Of a stretch of DNA of 36,824 bases, positions 34,899 to 36,824 are shown in pieces. Source of the DNA: an uncultured Verrucomicrobiota bacterium (lineage in GTDB: Bacteria; Verrucomicrobiota; Verrucomicrobiia; Methylacidiphilales; UBA1321). The stretch spans positions 1 through 36,824 of the forward strand of contig CAIPBM010000178.1 of NCBI GenBank assembly GCA_903863295.1. The letters are read 5' to 3'. How positions within the stretch are numbered: position 1 is the first letter of the stretch; each line of letters begins with the position of its first letter. The translations under genes and the position numbers were made by a program. The notes under the pieces are model-generated. The model had not been told where the DNA came from and made no database searches. It was given only the letters and a program-made list of their open reading frames with translations.

Positions 34899-36107
34899 TT
34901 AAGTGGAGACTAGTTGAGTTAACGCCGCGCCGACAGCCGAAAGCGTGTGACCGGGAGCGAGGCCAGAGGCATGGGAAGCCTGCGCCAGCTTTTCCGGATG
35001 GCGAAGGCATTCCAGCAGCCTTTGGGCGATGGCCTCAGCGGAAACCTCCGGCAGCAGCCATCCATTCCGGCCATGTTCAACCACAGCACCGCAAGAGCGC
35101 GAAACGATGATGGGAAGCTTCCAGGCTTGGGCCTCGAGCTGAGTCAGGCCGAAACCATCCGAAAACGTCGGAAACAAAAAGACATGGGCGTTGCGATAGT
35201 AATCCGCCGTTTCATATCGCGAGACAGGTCCGGCCCAGTGGATGTGAGGGTGGTTCCGCAAGTCCGCCGGAAGGTCGAGTTGAACCGGGCCAGCGATGGT
35301 GAATTCGATGGGACTCCCTTCAAGCTGCCGCACGGCGTTCAGGATTTCCTCAACACCCTTGCGCAAGATGACCTGGCCGAGGAAGAGAACGCGAAGGGGA
35401 TTCTCTTTCGTAAAATTTTCGGGATAACTTCGCATGGGCTCGGATGAGACCACCGGCCTATCATAGGCGAGAGGGACAATGGTGATTTTTTCCTTCGCGA
35501 TCCCCTCTTCTTCCAGGGCCGCGCGTGACCACTCAGAATTAACAACGATGTGATCTGCCAGGGCACATTCTTCCCGCCACAATTTCCAGTATTCCTTTGG
35601 TGCCGGTTCCCAGTTCGATTTTGCCCATGATGATCGGCGGTTCAATTTTTCGACCAGTCGTTCCTCGACAGGGCCGGGATCGATCTGACCCAGTACGGTT
35701 TGCCATCCGCGCTTTTTTGCCAGACGCAACGGCTCCAGCGCGGCATAGCTGTAGGCAAAGAAAACCGGTGAGTTCGATTTGCTACCCGGCAGCGATTTCA
35801 GCGCGGCTGCGACGCGATTTTGAAACCAGCGATTGCGCGCCATGATCAAGCTCCAGCCGGAAAGTCGGCGGACCCGGGCCGCGATTTCAAAGGCCAGGAG
35901 ACTGGCGTTCCACGCAATAACCTTGGCATCGGCGAGATCGGTATGGTGGCGACCTTTCAAATTCGGATGAAGTTTTCCCCAAAGACTGCCATGCGAGGCC
36001 CAGGCATCCGTCAGCAATAAATTCAATTGCCCGGATTGATCCAGGGCGCGGGGAATTGCGTAGTGTTCACGCGCACCAAGTTGGGCGCAAATCCAGGAAG
36101 CGGACAT
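34899..36107 (-). CDS. Glycosyltransferase family 4
   Basis: A 402-residue GT-B enzyme starting MSASWICAQLGAREHYAIPR. The donor domain contains VLFLGQVILRKGVEEILNAV and the motif PTFSDGFGLTQLEAQAWKLP. The first of the two usual Glu residues (E-x7-E) is Asp here, a conservative and known variant. The N-terminal acceptor half contains VFFAYSYAALEPLRLAKKRG. It lies 6 bases downstream of the GT2 gene and 13 bases upstream of the Wzy-like gene. It is part of the repeat-unit assembly set; the sugar is unknown. Confidence 0.92.
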   Translation of the reverse strand: MSASWICAQLGAREHYAIPRALDQSGQLNLLLTDAWASHGSLWGKLHPNLKGRHHTDLADAKVIAWNASLLAFEIAARVRRLSGWSLIMARNRWFQNRVAAALKSLPGSKSNSPVFFAYSYAALEPLRLAKKRGWQTVLGQIDPGPVEERLVEKLNRRSSWAKSNWEPAPKEYWKLWREECALADHIVVNSEWSRAALEEEGIAKEKITIVPLAYDRPVVSSEPMRSYPENFTKENPLRVLFLGQVILRKGVEEILNAVRQLEGSPIEFTIAGPVQLDLPADLRNHPHIHWAGPVSRYETADYYRNAHVFLFPTFSDGFGLTQLEAQAWKLPIIVSRSCGAVVEHGRNGWLLPEVSAEAIAQRLLECLRHPEKLAQASHASGLAPGHTLSAVGAALTQLVST

Positions 36108-36113
36108 CGAGAT

Positions 36114-36824
36114 TTAGGGTGATGATGAATCGATCAACATGGAGCCATTTCGCTTTAATTGGCGCCATCGTTTATAGGCTACCCTGTTCACCGGGCGACG
36201 ATCCGTTTTCAGGCAATCCCGGTAACCAACGAGAATTCCGCCCATGCGAGTGACGAAACGCGCGGGCTCAAACGTCCAGCGCAGGCAATTGAATGTCGTT
36301 CCGAGTAAATGCAAGGGCAGAGGTAAGGTCGGAACATTCTGCCAGGCGAAAAGAATGGAATTTCTGCAGCCGTAGAAGTCCATGCGGCGAAGGTCGCGTT
36401 TCGGCGACTCCAAATGATGGATCGGATCACCATATCCAAGCCGCACGACATAACCTGCGGCCAGCAGGCGGATGCAGAAATCGCTTTCCTCACCCTGGTG
36501 GACCAAGGCTTCACGATAACCGTTTAATTTCAGGAAAATCTCCCGGCGCAACGCATGAGCCGTTCCGATGAAACTGGAGGTAATCCAGACCCCACGGTCA
36601 TCCGGTGCGGCTTGAAAAACCCGTGGATCTTTGTTGACGTCGATGTAGGGTATGGCGACGGCACCAATCTCCGGCTGATCAAACCGCGCCAAGGTTTGTT
36701 CAATAATTCGCGGCGTGGAAAAAACGGCATCGTCATCCATCGAAAAAATAATTTCACCGCGGGCAAGGCGGGCCGCTTGATTTCGCCGGACAACCAGTCC
36801 TTGGGAGGTTTCAAAGCGATGCAG
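36114..36824 (-). CDS. Glycosyltransferase family 2 (5' end cut by window edge)
   Basis: The reading frame runs on beyond base 36740 to the window edge, so the internal ATG there is not the start. The first 28 visible codons give VVRRNQAARLARGEIIFSMD, the RN-x-G-x(n)-F-x-D of GT2. MDDDAVF is the DxD metal motif, HQGEESDFCIRLLAAGYVV supplies the catalytic acid region, and GDPIHHLESP follows. The C-terminal region resembles membrane-adjacent amphipathic segments. It is the first gene visible in the leftward block and precedes the GT4 gene by 6 bases. At least the N-terminal nucleotide-binding strand lies outside the window. The sugar donor is unknown. Confidence 0.9.
   Translation of the reverse strand: MHRFETSQGLVVRRNQAARLARGEIIFSMDDDAVFSTPRIIEQTLARFDQPEIGAVAIPYIDVNKDPRVFQAAPDDRGVWITSSFIGTAHALRREIFLKLNGYREALVHQGEESDFCIRLLAAGYVVRLGYGDPIHHLESPKRDLRRMDFYGCRNSILFAWQNVPTLPLPLHLLGTTFNCLRWTFEPARFVTRMGGILVGYRDCLKTDRRPVNRVAYKRWRQLKRNGSMLIDSSSP

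Overview
The window most likely comes from a Gram-negative, exopolysaccharide-producing bacterium of the Verrucomicrobiota or a close relative. The evidence is an exosortase carrying a C-terminal EpsI-type domain, a very large Ser/Thr/Gly-rich protein with autotransporter-associated beta-strand repeats and a PEP-CTERM tail, and a Wza/Wzc-type export operon with an outer-membrane beta-barrel protein. This assignment is inferred from gene content; there is no rRNA in the window. 

Layout. (1) 1-988: ketol-acid reductoisomerase (ilvC), cut at its 3' end by the window edge, followed by a large extragenic palindrome (1061-1146) and a small 3-TM protein gene. (2) 1632-5940: a CDP-sugar module. rfbH (CDP-4-keto-6-deoxyglucose dehydrase, with its Fe-S cysteines) and rfbG (CDP-glucose 4,6-dehydratase) diverge. 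A glycosyltransferase gene is wedged behind rfbH between two copies of the rfbH 3' end, and a degenerate dihydropteroate-synthase-like protein overlaps the end of rfbG. (3) 5947-10124: a C4/ketone-body (poly-3-hydroxybutyrate-type) module: thiolase and 3-hydroxybutyrate dehydrogenase in one operon, diverging from acetoacetyl-CoA synthetase. (4) 10121-10866: a secreted barnase-like RNase and its barstar-like inhibitor, overlapping by ATGA. (5) 10997-12361: an MFS transporter. (6) 12396-14304: a secreted GH28-like beta-helix protein lying between tRNA-Leu(UAA) and a degenerate copy of that tRNA's 3' end, an arrangement typical of a tRNA-targeted insertion. 

(7) 14515-36824: a long exosortase/exopolysaccharide locus. 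It holds the PEP-CTERM beta-strand repeat protein, the exosortase-EpsI fusion (tail to tail with it), a secreted hypothetical protein, and a leftward operon encoding a beta-barrel protein, Wza-type export protein, Wzc-type BY-kinase, WecA/MraY-like priming transferase with a C-terminal extension, and O-antigen-ligase-type membrane protein with a repeat domain. A palindrome-rich regulatory gap (29324-29773) follows, then a small membrane protein gene, then a second leftward block: GT2, GT4, Wzy-like polymerase, GT4, GT4 and a YdcF-like protein. 

How they fit together (inference): the WecA-like enzyme primes undecaprenyl phosphate, the glycosyltransferases extend the repeat unit, one of two polymerase/ligase-type proteins polymerises it, and the kinase/Wza/beta-barrel set controls length and exports it. 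The exosortase cuts the PEP-CTERM tail so that the large repeat protein can be displayed at the surface with the polysaccharide. The CDP-deoxysugar genes could feed the same envelope glycans. No flippase (Wzx) and no glucose-1-phosphate cytidylyltransferase (rfbF) is present in the window.
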